DNA of 64,000 nt from Breviolum minutum Mf 1.05b.01. Its lineage: Eukaryota; Sar; Dinophyceae; Suessiales; Symbiodiniaceae. The position numbers and the translations under genes were made by a program. The notes beneath the pieces are model-generated. The model was not told where the DNA came from. It was given only the letters and a program-made list of their open reading frames with translations, and did no database searches. This document shows, piece after piece, positions 32,985 to 43,429 of the stretch (position 1 is its first letter; each line of letters begins with the position of its first letter). The stretch covers positions 1 to 64,000 of the forward strand of contig DF241491.1 of the NCBI GenBank assembly GCA_000507305.1, in the 5' to 3' direction.

Positions 32985-33281
32985 TTTCTCCTATGGATTC
33001 CAATTGCGGTGGATAAATTTGGAAAGGAACTTGTCGAACTTGTCGGCTCAACCACCTTCCGCAAGGTACTCGTACATGGCGCTGTGGTTGCTATTTTGCA
33101 GTGGGAGTTGTGCCATGTCTGCTTTCGGTGTAAATCAAAGAGTTTGTTGGATGCAATCTGCAGGGAGCCACACGCAGGTTGTGCGGAGGATCCAACACTT
33201 CGAAAAGCCAACGTTTGTGCTGATGCCCAGTTGAGCCATGCATACATTCCATTCGCCACACTGTCGCAAAGAGCTCTATAA
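32985..33281 (+). CDS. exon candidate next to the repeat array
   Basis: The frame AVDKFGKELVELVGSTTFRK then VLVHGAVVAILQWELCHVCF is protein-like and ends at TAA 33279-33281. The nucleotide segment GTTGGATGCAATCTGCAGGG with the following CACACGCAGGTTG resembles the TTGCAATTTGCAGGGCACAG module of the array. The array may thus descend from this exon or its neighbour. Function unknown. Confidence 0.4.
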   Translation, partial: FLLWIPIAVDKFGKELVELVGSTTFRKVLVHGAVVAILQWELCHVCFRCKSKSLLDAICREPHAGCAEDPTLRKANVCADAQLSHAYIPFATLSQRAL

Positions 33282-34210
33282 ATATAATCACCGATCACCA
33301 TTCGTTCTCTCTCTCACTTTTTGAAAAACGTTTCAGATGCAAGATCGACGCGCACCCACGTCAGAGAAGCTGTGCGTCGTGGGGCGGTAGTCGTGCTGCG
33401 TGACAAACGAAATTGTGCAGTCTGTAAGACCCAGTGTAGCTTGGGATATTGCGGACAAACTATGGCCGGACAAACATGGCGTTGATTGTCGTTGTCGTTT
33501 GTTGTAGGGAGGTGGGATCAGGTGTTTGACAGTCGGCCCTCCATTCACTTTTACTGATTCACCATGACATTGTGTGACTGTTCACGTTGTCCTGACAAAA
33601 GAATCATATTGATTTGCAAAGAAACATTCGAGATATTGGGTTGCTTGTTTCATCACCAGGGTAATTTTCTTCCTTGCAGGCGTTTTGGCTTAAGACAATG
33701 AAGACAGCTGGGGTGGGAGGCGAAAAAACCAACGCAGAACGCTGTGGAGTCAAAACATCAAACTCTTAGCAGTTACCAGCAAAGCTTTTTCCATGAATGA
33801 ACAAGTTGATCTGATCTACGTTTCGTTTCACCAAGAGTCATGATTGATGCATGGCTACTATCTAACCGAAAAATCATATCGAGCTTCTAGTCACCAGTCC
33901 TTGACACAATACAGCCCATACAGCCCATGGTAAATTCACTTGGATGGCCTTGTTGTGGTTGCCTTAAATGACAACATGGCTTACCATGAGCCATTATCAT
34001 GGTTCCTATCTACTTTTTTTTGCCGTATGAAAAAACGTTCCAAATTTGTTGCAAGTAGTTCCCAACTTTAATTCCAGATGTTTCCCGTTTTACAAACGAA
34101 AAATCTTTGAAAAACGGAGTATGAGCCATGCCGAACGCATTGTAAATGCGTATGACAACATCATGGCTGAGTTGAGATTGACATGGTGACATGGACGCCT
34201 TTCAGGCGAT
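33282..34210. other. no gene recognised
   Basis: No convincing exon. Scattered stops in all frames. Confidence 0.4.
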
Positions 34211-34213
34211 GGA

Positions 34214-34384
34214 TTTGGGGGGATCCAAGTAATCTACCCCCCAGCCTGGCAAGACTTGGAAGGCTCCCAGAGCGAGAAAACAGGACGAAAACGATCCCCA
34301 TCGGCATTTTTGGGTCTGGAGATTCCAAGCTAAACCTTGATTTGCTGGCAGAAGACCTTTCCTGGGAGGGTAGGTAGATCCAAG
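34214..34384. repeat. short TIR element, family C, copy 1
   Basis: The left part GGGGGGATCCAAGTAATCTA-CCCCCCAG and the right part GGGAGGGTAGGTAGATCCAAG are roughly inverted. It resembles the family C members at 43684, 48523 and 50496, which have ATCTACCCC ends. The 64-codon frame inside is not considered a gene. Confidence 0.45.
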
Positions 34385-34809
34385 TAGGGTCGACTTTCTT
34401 ACCTTTTCTAATTCATTGTACTTTTTGGAGACTGCTGTGATTTCTAAGCGACTAAAAGATTCGCGAAATGAGGACAGAAGGCCCAATTTTCTGCATACTA
34501 ACAAAACAAATTGTATCATACAATTCACCTCGAAAAATTGAAATGCATAAAAACAATTTTTTCCGACAGCTTTCAGCTCATAGATTCACCCAGTCTCCGA
34601 TTTTGAAGATCCTATAAGGAAAAAAAAACGCCGAAATGTGTGAAACATCCCCCTTCAAAATTGCCACCGGCGAATCGGGAGGCGTGCAGCTTGGTGCCTC
34701 ACGGGCCACTTACGCAGTGCCACCTTGGATCCAGCTGGTCTTTTTATTGAGCCATTACAAGAATTTGTGCTAAGTACCTTTGGCAGAAATCATTTTTTTT
34801 TCCTAGGGA

Positions 34810-35013
34810 ATGGTTGAGATATATCCAGATAGGAAGTGTTTTTTTTGGTACAAGTTGTTCCCGGGCGAGCCGGGGCCGGAAGTTTCAGAAGGGAAAAAGA
34901 ACTGTATGGCAAAGAAAGAATTTGCCTATAGAATGTGCGCAGGCGACCGACCAGCGCGGTGCCCAAACCATTTCTTTGCTGTGAACGAGGTTTCTGCTGT
35001 TCCATGGTGGTGA
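34810..35013 (+). CDS. exon candidate, unknown protein
   Basis: The frame VEIYPDRKCFFWYKLFPGEP then GPEVSEGKKNCMAKKEFAYR, followed by MCAGDRPARCPNHFF, is GC-richer and protein-like to a TGA at 35011-35013. The Cys spacing shows no known motif. Confidence 0.35.
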   Translation: MVEIYPDRKCFFWYKLFPGEPGPEVSEGKKNCMAKKEFAYRMCAGDRPARCPNHFFAVNEVSAVPWW

Positions 35014-35029
35014 TGCGACCTGTTTTGAC

Positions 35030-35235
35030 GTCATGAAGTTGCTTGTGGGGTGAGATGAAGTAAGGTGGTTGGTTGTGAGGTGACGTGGGGTGTGCTACTG
35101 TGGTTAGTTGTGACGTGGCATGTCATGTCACGTCATGTTATTTGATGCGATGTGATTGATTGTGTTGCGTCATGTCGCGTTGATGCAATGCGATGTCATG
35201 GTGATGAGCTGTTATCTGTTGTGCCCTGCAATGAG
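35030..35235. repeat. degenerate TGATGT/GTGACGT low-complexity tract
   Basis: Many overlapping GTGACGTGG, GTCATGTCACGTCATG and GCGATGTGATT variants; simple-sequence origin. Confidence 0.55.
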
Positions 35236-35304
35236 CTTAAGATGCCACTGGTTGTGAGGTCACATTGTGCGGTTCGAAGCGGTTCTGTGACGATGTGGTG
35301 GCCC

Positions 35305-35440
35305 AAAGTACTACTCTGTACTACAAAGTACTACACTACTACTCCAGTACTTCTACAAAGTACTACTCGAGTACGACTCTGTACTGCACAGTACTACTCC
35401 AGTACTACTCTGTACTACAAAGTACTACTCCAGTACTGCG
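35305..35440. repeat. AGTACTACTC minisatellite
   Basis: Units AGTACTACTCTGTACTACAA and AGTACTACTCCAGTACT repeat about eight times. AGTACT and GTAC palindromes recur about every 10-20 bp. Confidence 0.85.
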
Positions 35441-36415
35441 CCTGCCACGCAAAATGAATCTCGTGATTGATCCGCGTCACATGTGAAACGTCATTTCCAA
35501 CGCGCGGAGCAAGTAAAGTCACCCTTCAAACTCGCCAAGTACTGCGCCGAGATTTTGAGTTCAAGATTTCGGCGCGAAATCCATGAATTGCTTGCGCCAA
35601 TATAAAGACGATTCGAAGATAATCCGAGCATGATCCGAGGATAAAATCGGCATCTCGCACCCGCCTCTTCGGAGACCTTACTCGTCCGATCTTGGAGACG
35701 ACTTTGTATTGAAAAATGCAACATTTCATGCTCCGGCTACCCCCCAAAATGTGACGACATGCTGCGCCTGCCACGTCGTAACTCGGAAGTTTCTCATCCA
35801 AACTTCGTTTGATAAATATTTTTTACTTATATTTATATATGTATATATTGTAAGGATTTCTTATTTGTGCTAAGTACCTCTGGCTCTTCAATTTTTTGGT
35901 CAGGTAAATTTTTTGGGGTAAAGATTTTGAAGAATAGTTCTTGGGGTAGTTTTCCTTAGACCCGAAAGAATGATAGGGGTTCATTGGGTTTAAGGATAAT
36001 TAAATGTGGTAGGGTCTAAACCCCCACTATTTCCATATAATAGGGGATGGTTATTTTACCCTACGGAAAAGATTTATATAGCCACTGTAAGGGTTTCCTA
36101 GTGAAGGTCGGATGACCATCCCTAAAATCATAAATGGTGTTCTTTTACTTTTCACCCAAAAGATCCCGAATTCTTGGAAATAATGGAAGCTGAGGTACCT
36201 TCAACAGCGCTGGATATGAAGTGGATTTCTTTGCCGTGACAGATGCGGGAAAGGCATGTCCAAATGGTGGTTGATGATTATGTTTACTGATTTTGGTCGT
36301 CTAAATATCCAAGTACCATTTTTGTTCAAGTTAACACGAGACTTTTAGGAGGATCGTTTTTGTAGTCATCAAGCGGTTTTTTGGGCGGTGTTTCTGTCGT
36401 TTCGATTTGTCACAG
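35441..36415. other. no firm gene
   Basis: Both strands carry open frames at 35500-35800 (91 codons on minus), but neither has splice borders or recognisable motifs. From 35810 onward the sequence is very AT-rich with family H fragments near 36050. Confidence 0.35.
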
Positions 36416-36508
36416 GATTGCGAAGAAACTCGGGAGATGCTGAAGCCGCTCAAGTTGAAGGCTTTGAAATGCGTCCCGCCAGTGGAAGAAGATCCGTTAC
36501 AGAGGCAG
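36416..36508 (+). CDS. exon, 31 codons, with GA-type donor
   Basis: The acceptor TTTGTCACAG|G leads into a phase-0 frame of exactly 31 codons, DCEETREMLKPLKLKALKCV then PPVEEDPLQRQ. The exon ends CAG|GAAAAAAG, which would be a GA donor, a class reported in dinoflagellates. It is charged and helix-prone. First exon of the plus-strand series reaching to about 58.2 kb; function unknown. Confidence 0.5.
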
Positions 36509-36676
36509 GAAAAAAGAAACATGGTGATTTCATTGACATATGAGCAATTTTTTACAGAAAAACTGTTTACTTGGAGGAATATATAGGGGATTATACCACC
36601 CAATTGTAGGAGGGTTTTCGTAGCGATTATAAGGATACCTGTGAACCAATCAGAGATGATTCACCATTCATGACTA

Positions 36677-36770
36677 GGTGGTGGTTTCAAATAGTTTTTG
36701 ATGTTCACCCCAATTTTGGGGAAATGATCCAATTTGAAGAGCATATTTTTCAACTGGGTCGAAACCACCA
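36677..36770. repeat. short TIR element, family B, copy 1
   Basis: Left arm GGTGGTGGTTTCAAAT, right arm GTCGAAACCACC, about 94 bp, with an internal GGGGAAATGATCCAATTTG shared with the copies at 44731, 47223 and 52111. Confidence 0.75.
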
Positions 36771-37077
36771 GCCAACTTCAATGTCTAGGAGCAGGGAGGA
36801 ACGATGGCTCCGAGATGGTGCAAAAACCATTTGGAATCGAGCCTCTTTTTTGGGACAGCTGAAGAAGGCGTGCTTTTTTGCAGTAGATGACTTTGGAAAA
36901 GCCAAAAAATGCAAAACAACATGAGCTCCCCTTGGCACATTTGCGCAACTTTCAAAGCCTTTATGCCATTCCATTAATTTCCATGACATTGATTGGTATA
37001 TAGGCATCGTTACAATGCCTTATTATGTATAATTATATACTCCTCATAATGGGTGTTTTTTTCGCCCATCTGACCAG

Positions 37078-37179
37078 GTCCAAACATGTGACGAACTTCT
37101 AATGGATGAATTTGAATTTGGCCTTTCCTATGACTTGGTGGCACGTTCACGATTGGATGTACGTTTCTCGGCCGTTTCG
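37078..37179 (+). CDS. exon, 34 codons
   Basis: Acceptor CTGACCAG|GTCCAA; phase-0 frame VQTCDELLMDEFEFGLSYDL then VARSRLDVRFSAVS; donor TTTCG|GTACGA. Exactly 34 codons. Protein-like, acidic first half. Unknown function. Confidence 0.5.
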
Positions 37180-37239
37180 GTACGACCCCGACACATCCCA
37201 CCAACGGGTCATCACTGAGGTTGGTATCAATTCCCCAAG

Positions 37240-37365
37240 GTGACGAGTCAGTTGGATGTGCCAGGTATCATTTGGTTGGCGACACGGGGAGCTGAAAGCA
37301 TGGGACCTTATTTGAACGACCTCTTTGCTATTGGCAAATATGCAGAAATGTTGCATGTCTCCAAT
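37240..37365 (+). CDS. exon candidate
   Basis: The frame VTSQLDVPGIIWLATRGAES then MGPYLNDLFAIGKYAEMLHV is protein-like; borders uncertain. It lies 60 bp after the previous exon, so a very short intron or a single longer coding unit is possible. Confidence 0.35.
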
Positions 37366-37470
37366 TTTTTTCTGAAAGAAGATTTCAGGTTTCTTGAAAT
37401 TGGCCTTTGCATGATGATAATATATTTTGTTTGAGGTTAAAACTTCTTGTTTTTTTTTCCATCGAGGAAG

Positions 37471-37593
37471 GTCTACATGCATGCGTACGACGAGTTGCTT
37501 GATAGAGGCACAGTCGAAGAAAATCAACAAATCTTGAGATTTCTCTTGTCATTTCTTGTCTGTGATTCCCTGGAAATTCCAAAATTCACATAG
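37471..37593 (+). CDS. exon candidate, 40 codons
   Basis: After GAGGAAG| the frame VYMHAYDELLDRGTVEENQQ then ILRFLLSFLVCDSLEIPKFT reads cleanly to TAG 37591-37593. Helical and protein-like. It could be an internal exon with an unseen donor or the end of a gene. Confidence 0.45.
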   Translation, partial: VYMHAYDELLDRGTVEENQQILRFLLSFLVCDSLEIPKFT

Positions 37594-37709
37594 ACTTGGA
37601 CATTTAAGACGTGATGACTGGCATCCTGGGTGGTTGGTATATCCAACCCATAACTCATAACCTATCGTTCCCCCGTGTGGTTTTTTTGGAGCCTGGGAGG
37701 TAACTGGAG

Positions 37710-37767
37710 GCTTCACAAATCCTTCGAGAAGACGCCAGATGGCTTAGATACTGAAGAACTTTGGCAG
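37710..37767 (+). CDS. small exon candidate
   Basis: ACTGGAG|G acceptor, frame LHKSFEKTPDGLDTEELWQ, donor TTGGCAG|GTAACT. The open frame continues past the donor, so the border is likely but not certain. Confidence 0.4.
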
Positions 37768-37886
37768 GTAACTTTATTGAAGGCGAATATCATTGCACGA
37801 CAACACCCGGAAATTTGCTTCAATTTGCAACTCGATTTTGAAAAAAATGGATGTGGAAACAAATTGCGGTTAGGAAACAATAAAGA

Positions 37887-38000
37887 TACTGTTGATGGAA
37901 GAAATCCCAAGGCCAACCACCTGGGATGTATAAAACCCTGTAAATAATGAGATAAACTATCAACCTCAACTGATTCGCCAGATTTCTGGTTGCCATCAAT
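37887..38000. repeat. short TIR element, family A, copy 1
   Basis: Begins TACTGTTGATGGAAGAAATC. The right end GATTTCTGGTTGCCATCAATA is a degenerate inverted copy. Contains ACCACCTGGGATGTATAAAA and CCTGTAAATAATGAGATAAA, shared with other family A members. Confidence 0.7.
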
Positions 38001-38206
38001 ATGGAGCTTTATTAATGCGGTTCCAGAGGCGGGCCGTTCAGACAAGCGTCTCGGTGGGTCTCAGTGGGGTCTGAGGTTAGCACGCAATTCTTCTGGTCCA
38101 CGGGAACGTGAAGACAATTGTCGTCCTTGTCCAGAAAAACATCCCAATGGTTTCGTGACCGACACACGATGGTGTCTTGCTGAAAAAAATGGGTGGAAGT
38201 GCTGAG
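38000..38206. CDS. coding-looking segment, strand undecided
   Basis: The plus frame (AGRSDKRLGGSQWGLRLARN, later CRPCPEKHPNGFVTDTRWC) and the minus frame (NHWDVFLDKDDNCLHVPVDQ, later KNCVLTSDPTETHRDACLN) are both open and protein-like across the same 200 bp. The minus version has the better balance of residues. I cannot decide without transcripts. Confidence 0.35.
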
Positions 38207-38802
38207 ACGACGAAATTTTGTGGGTTTCTTTGGCATTCATTTTTTCCAATGGATGTTGAACGGACCGCGTCCCATATCATCGAATTTACATCTCAAATTA
38301 TCCAGGTGTTACTTTGAAACACATTTTTTCAAGTCTGGGTGTACTTAGTAGTCTTCAAAGGGAAGAACATTTGGAGTACAGACCCTGATTCTCAACGTGG
38401 TACATCCGACCCCCCACCCGCAATCTCTCTATCTAAACGTCTTTTTTCGTCCTCAGGTTCAGTGTTGATCATTCTACTCTGCCGAGTATGTTTACCTTTG
38501 ATGCCTTGTTGACTCTCAGGTGACTGAAAACGGAGTGACGACAAAACGTTGGGAAAAAAGATGTGAGTGAAAATCAGTTGTGAACCCTAGTGGTGTTTCG
38601 GAATGACGTTTACGAATATACTGGGTGGTGCTATCAAAGATTGTTTATTTTTACCCCGGATCCTTGCGGAATAGGTCCAATCTGAGTGATATTTTTTTTG
38701 CAAATAGGTTGAAACTTCAACCACCAGCTATAGTATATGGTTTTCCCCGATGGGTTTTGTTGAAATGTAGCAACCTGCTGTTGGTTTCTTCGGAAACTTC
38801 AG

Positions 38803-38986
38803 GTTACTACATTTCCTTTTTGCTGAATGGGCTCGCATCGGAAGACCATCCAAAGTGATCCTCGGTGAAGACCAACAACAGCAAACCTTTCACAACTTTC
38901 AACATCCAAAAACATGTGAAGAGTCTGTGAAATTCGCTTTGATCAAAGAAAAACCTGGTTCACTCCCAATCCACACTTTTCTGTGA
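38803..38986 (+). CDS. exon candidate, 60 codons
   Basis: Acceptor ACTTCAG|GTTACT, then LLHFLFAEWARIGRPSKVIL and GEDQQQQTFHNFQHPKTCEE to TGA 38984-38986. Protein-like throughout. The sequence after it repeats GTGAAATTCGCTTTGATCAA as GTGAAATTCACTTTGAAGG. Confidence 0.4.
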
Positions 38987-39560
38987 AATTCACTTTGAAG
39001 GCTTCAAGAAAAATCATGGATTTTCAGGAAGGTTTCGTGAAAAAGCCATGACAGGTTGGATTTGGGTTGTGGTCGTGGCAGCATGATAGAAAGATGGCTT
39101 GGTCATCATCCTCCAAGCTTTCTTTGTATTGACAAATTGCCAGGAAACTCAGCTATGGCACTGATTGCTTCTTTGATTCTGTTGTTTTATCCTTGAGATG
39201 GAGCAATTCTGAAATTTATTTGATAAGTTGACAGTTTACACTCATTTTCTGTGGCATTTCCCCTGCCACTTTTGCTATTTTGTTCCAATGCTTTTGTCCA
39301 TTTCTGTTGTGTTTTTGTTGCGACCTCCATTGACCTGCATATGATTCGAAGGATGCCATGAAGCTGAGGACTCCCAGAAATTCTTGGCGATGATTTTCTT
39401 GATATGGATCTATCGAAAGAGTTGCATCCCAGGAGCATGGTATTTGATGGTATTTGGGTATTTGGTATGCAGCATGTGCTTTGAAATACCATTCGAAGGC
39501 ATCTCAAAGAGTTACTCCCTTGTCTTGATACATTGATACCAACATAGACTCTTTTGGTGA
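38987..39560. other. no gene recognised
   Basis: A 142-codon minus frame (39187-39615) spans this stretch but lacks any recognisable motif and its composition is not convincing. Confidence 0.35.
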
Positions 39561-39570
39561 AAAATGTTGA

Positions 39571-39843
39571 ATGACGGATGGAATTGCACATGCCATGGAA
39601 AAAACAAAAAAACACCCTTTAAACTGTGCAATACTTTTCCTCGAATACAACCATCAGAAGGTGCTTGGCACCGATCCCGAAGGACCTTTATGTTCACACG
39701 CAAATGCGAATTACTTGGAGGAACCAATGCACTCAATCGTTACCTGGAAAAGGCTGATTCCAAGCAGATTCCCAGGGAGAATGCTTTCAAGAATCTTTGA
39801 TGGAAAACACAATGAAAAAGGAAAGCTCATTGTGAGGCACAGT
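39571..39843 (+). CDS. coding-looking segment, frame uncertain
   Basis: Two overlapping plus frames look protein-like: NYLEEPMHSIVTWKRLIPSR with FPGRMLSRIFDGKHNEKGKL, and RKCELLGGTNALNRYLEKAD with SKQIPRENAFKNL. An exon is probably present between 39655 and 39800; the phase is undecided. Confidence 0.35.
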
Positions 39844-40063
39844 GAAGCAGTAGTAACGTGTGTTTGTATGATATCTTCTTTGTGTTACCTTTGGCGAAAA
39901 AAACTTCGGCGGAATATCATTTTTTATCACTAAGGACACTCCTGAACTGTTGCTACAGTTCCAGCTGTTTGGGTTTTTATTTGAGACTCTTTGTTTGCAA
40001 TTTTTTGGGAGGCGAAAATCACTGGAGTTTTTCGGCCGTCGTTGGTAGAATTGCCATTTTCAG

Positions 40064-40167
40064 AACCGAGGTCCAGACTCAAGCGATGATGAGGAAGATC
40101 CTGGAGTTCAGTTGGTTTTCCAACACATGCCGTTTGAAACTCAGAACATTGCAGGGAGATGGGGGAA
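40064..40167 (+). CDS. exon, acidic start
   Basis: Acceptor CATTTTCAG|AACCGA; frame NRGPDSSDDEEDPGVQLVFQ then HMPFETQNIAGRWG; donor GGGGAA|GTTGTA. The Ser/Asp/Glu cluster resembles the exon at 52353 (QDSEELDPSESSEEAQAPGV), so the host protein may contain several acidic linkers. Confidence 0.45.
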
Positions 40168-40266
40168 GTTGTACCCTCTATATATATATATATATGTTCA
40201 TGGCATCGAATATAGCCATGAGTTGCATAACTTGTGTGACCTTGAATTGGATCGGATGCCTAGTAA

Positions 40267-40371
40267 TACTGTTGATGGAAGAAATCTTGCACCAATTCAT
40301 ATCTAGTTTCTCCCACTATTTGCAGGGTTTTTATACCTCCCAGGTGGTTGTTTGGGATTTCCATCAACAGA
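40267..40371. repeat. short TIR element, family A, copy 2
   Basis: TACTGTTGATGGAAGAAATC at the left, GGGATTTCCATCAACAG at the right, 105 bp. A (TA)n run lies just upstream (40178-40195). Confidence 0.8.
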
Positions 40372-40581
40372 CGTCACTGCACTTGGGAAATAACCTCGCT
40401 AGTGTCTTTTTGAGTAAGCGTTACATGAACCTGATTTGAATGGAGACAGACTCCAAAATATCAGAAAATTTACAGCTGACCGGTAAAAAGAACTCTTGGT
40501 GTTTCTTGTTTGCGATTTGATAAGTGTTTTTTTATGGCAGTTTTTTTTTGCACATCGCAATCTTTTTGTGTGATGGTTGAG

Positions 40582-40692
40582 GTACTTGGACCCAAATCAA
40601 TTCCTGCAACTCAAGAGAGAGGGCTTCTCAGAGGATCAGAAACTCTTCTGGGCGACAAAGGCTGATTGGGACTCTTGGATTTACGACATGAG
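40582..40692 (+). CDS. exon with GC donor
   Basis: Acceptor GGTTGAG|GTACTT; frame YLDPNQFLQLKREGFSEDQK then LFWATKADWDSWIYDM plus two bases; donor GACATGAG|GCCATT of GC type. Rich in Trp, Phe and Asp and clearly protein-like. No family recognised. Confidence 0.5.
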
Positions 40693-40765
40693 GCCATTTT
40701 TTGGGGTAACGGAAAAAATCATGGTCACAGACATGAGCAGGTTTTTCCCCAACATTTTCCTAGAC

Positions 40766-40850
40766 ATTTAGTTAGTTTATATAGGGATTATATGGGATTA
40801 TACTAAAGCCATTAAAAAGGATTCCTATGAAACAATCAGGATTTCATGAT
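40766..40850. repeat. dispersed element, family H
   Basis: TTTATATAGGGATTATATGG with AGGATTCCTATGAAACAATC and AGGATTTCATG. Related copies: about 36575, 52226, 56362, 56555, 59650 and 63541. Confidence 0.6.
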
Positions 40851-41060
40851 GATTTTGAACATTGCTCACATTATGACCAGCCATGTTGAGATTTTTGCGT
40901 TGCACCCCTTCACCAGGTTCACCTTTCCATCCAATTTGGGGGGCATCTTGGGATTTTATGGTACCCAATCCTGGTACCCAAAACATCCCCTTTATTTGTT
41001 GGTATATAATATATTTTGCCATTTTTTATTTAAACATGAATTGCTGCTAGATCTATGATA

Positions 41061-41180
41061 TACAGTTGATGGTTCAGAAATCCGGCGATTACCAGGTGAT
41101 ATGTAGTTTATCTACCATTGTTTACAAGGTTTTATCTATCTCAGGTGGTTGGCCTGGGGATTTCTGAACCATCAACAGTA
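41061..41180. repeat. short TIR element, family A, copy 3 (best inverted repeat)
   Basis: Left arm TACAGTTGATGGTTCAGAAA-TCC and right arm GGA-TTTCTGAACCATCAACAGTA are inverted copies of each other with only one mismatch over 23-24 bp. 120 bp in total. Confidence 0.9.
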
Positions 41181-41359
41181 GTTTTTGGTGATGTCCAACG
41201 ATTTTCCCAAAGTCAAGGTTGGGAATTTAGGGTACCAGGAAGATATTACTACCGCAACCCTCAAAAATCAACCGGAACCTGAGAAAATCCACCTGGAAAA
41301 GGAGAAACATCTAGAAATTATCAATTTTGGGGTTCCATGTTTGTTTTTTCAAGTGTGAG

Positions 41360-41525
41360 ATCACCCTCACCCCTGTGACATCGAAAAAGATCGCCACGAG
41401 GCGTTGCTTTTGGATGTAGCACAAGATGTGCCAAATCTACAAACTTTGGCTGCGAATGTGGATCGATTGGTAACTGAAGGCGAGAAAGAAAGCAGCATAT
41501 TTTTGTCAATGCCGTCAATGCTAAG
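41360..41525 (+). CDS. exon candidate
   Basis: Frame CDIEKDRHEALLLDVAQDVP then NLQTLAANVDRLVTEGEKES, SIFLSMPSMLR; possible acceptor GTGTGAG|ATCACC and donor ATGCTAAG|GTGGCA. Helical, protein-like, and open only on this frame. Unknown function. Confidence 0.45.
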
Positions 41526-41534
41526 GTGGCATGA

Positions 41535-41590
41535 ATAAGGATTGAATGATTGATTGAATGAAGGATTGAATGAATGATCCATTGAATACT
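41535..41590. repeat. GATTGAATGA simple repeat
   Basis: GATTGAATGATTGATTGAAT with further variants. Confidence 0.7.
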
Positions 41591-41607
41591 CATGGATAAT
41601 TTTCCGT

Positions 41608-41829
41608 ATGAATGAACGTGACATCATATCTTATGTGAAATTTGTGAATGAGCCCGTCGCCATGTTGCGATGTGTTGCGTCAGGTCTTATCATTACATCT
41701 CCATCGCCCGTGTTAGCAAAAATGCAACGGCTTTTATCGAAGCATTCCTTCTTTCGTGACAGGCAGGATGTTTGGAAGTTGAACAATCAAGTGGATCCAC
41801 AAAATGATTTTGTTTGGGAGAGAGACTGA
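41608..41829 (+). CDS. exon candidate
   Basis: Frame MLRCVASGLIITSPSPVLAK then MQRLLSKHSFFRDRQDVWKL, NNQVDPQNDFVWERD to TGA 41827-41829. A GC-type donor GTGACAG|GCAGGA at about 41760 would end the exon earlier. Protein-like. Confidence 0.45.
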   Translation: MNERDIISYVKFVNEPVAMLRCVASGLIITSPSPVLAKMQRLLSKHSFFRDRQDVWKLNNQVDPQNDFVWERD

Positions 41830-41950
41830 TTTGGACATGAATTTCCCACAAAATTCGGTTTCCGAAGGAAAAAAAACCCTGAATTTCCAACATAAATTTC
41901 CAACGCAAATTTCTAAACCTTTCTCTTCTGCCTTACTACAATTCCTTCAG

Positions 41951-42017
41951 GCAGACTGAAAGCCTTTTGCAACCTTGGGCACTGCTCCGGGGTCTTCGAG
42001 AAAATCAACCTTTACAG
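41951..42017 (+). CDS. small exon with GC donor
   Basis: Acceptor ATTCCTTCAG|GCAGAC; frame QTESLLQPWALLRGLRENQP then LQ; donor TTTACAG|GCATGG. Borders and composition agree. Confidence 0.45.
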
Positions 42018-42405
42018 GCATGGCATGGCTCCAACCAACCAATGGGCAAAGCTGGGTTTCCAAAAATTTCTGGAAAATTACAAATTGGAACCCCCAAAAA
42101 ATGGAGGTGAATGGTTCAGACATAAACTTCCTTTGCAATTTACGTCCATGTTGATTTTTCGGGAGGTACATGCCAAGGTTTTTAGGTTTCATGTCAAAAA
42201 TTTTCCATGAGGTGTACATGCCCAAGGGGTTTTACCTCCCAACAAATGGGCCATTGAACCTGGTTAATCCCTCGATGCCTGGCATGCCAGGTGTATCGCC
42301 GTGGCAGCAGGAGCGATGAAAAAAAACCCTTTCCGTTTTTGGGGGTCGTGATGAAAAATCCCACAGGTTTGGGAGGTTTTCAGGGATTGAAATTACCAAA
42401 TGTTT

Positions 42406-42470
42406 GAGGGATTTCCCTTAAATAGTGAAGTGGGGGTTGGGTTGGTCATATAATGATCCTTGTGTTTTTT
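42406..42470. repeat. dispersed element, family I
   Basis: GGGATTTCCCTTAAATAGTG and GGTTGGGTTGGTCATATAAT. Related copies at 48429, 53180 and 62812 share a GATTTCCC...AGTG..TTTGGGTTGGT core. Confidence 0.5.
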
Positions 42471-42813
42471 TTTGTCCTGTCGTGACAACGTGACCAGATT
42501 GGTATCTCCTTGGGCTTTTCCAGCTCCAATCGCTTGTACCTTGACTCTGGAGTGGGATACTTAGTTCTTTCCTTCTGTTCCCAACATATCTTTTTTTTGG
42601 TAGGTGAAAAATGGCATCCAATTTTGCGAACTTGTTTTTTTTGAATGATGTTTCTTTGTCAATCTTTTAGATATCTTTTGTCTAGATGAAACGACAAGAA
42701 CTTGAGGTCTGAAATCTACGAGGGAAGCTGCGTTCGCGGGATCACAATGGGGTTTCTTGGCGTTTTACACGTAGTCTTCATCCTAAAGTCGCCATTTCTA
42801 TAGATCCTAAACA

Positions 42814-42941
42814 TACTGTTGATGGTTCAGAAATCCGGCGTTCACCAGTTGAGGTTGAATAGTTTATCCTATGATTTACCGGGATTTATCACCATCCCAA
42901 CACGGTGGTTGGCCTTGGGGATTTCTGAAGCATCAACTGTA
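42814..42941. repeat. short TIR element, family A, copy 4
   Basis: TACTGTTGATGGTTCAGAAA to GGATTTCTGAAGCATCAACT-GTA, 128 bp, clear inverted ends. Confidence 0.85.
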
Positions 42942-43091
42942 CATCTTGCTGATCTGTGATTTTGGCTGTACTGCATTAAGGTGTTCAGATGCTGAACATA
43001 TTTGGGTCAGTGATTCCTGCCATGGCAACTTGGGCATCCAATGTTTTTGTTTCCAAAAAAAGCTGCAAAAAGGGTGAGTTGGTGAGTGGTA

Positions 43092-43195
43092 CGAGTGATG
43101 GTTCAGAAATCTGCAGGGCCCTGTAAATAATGGGATTTCAACTACCCAACCTCAACGGGTTTTCTCCCCGGATTTCGAACGAACCATCAACGGTA
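43092..43195. repeat. short TIR element, family A, copy 5
   Basis: GTGATGGTTCAGAAATC at the left; GATTTCGAACGAACCATCAAC-GGTA at the right; degenerate. Confidence 0.7.
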
Positions 43196-43229
43196 GCTTC
43201 CTGGCATACTGACCAGTGTTTGATGCCAG

Positions 43230-43315
43230 GTTGGTTTCGTCGTGGAAGCAATCAGGGTGCCTGTATTAGCCAGGGAGGAGACACGGTGAAGAGGAGCCTT
43301 TGGGCTTACAATGAG
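43230..43315 (+). CDS. exon, 28 codons
   Basis: Acceptor TGATGCCAG|GTTGG; frame WFRRGSNQGACISQGGDTVK then RSLWAYNE; donor AATGAG|GTGCCT. It lies 35 bp after a family A element. Confidence 0.5.
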
Positions 43316-43429
43316 GTGCCTGAAAAAGCTTGGAATTTGGAGATGTCATGTTTACCCCGTCCCCCAACCCCCCGTTTTTTCCAAGTATGAATCCATGATC
43401 ACAAGCTTGAAACAACTTTTCAACCACAG

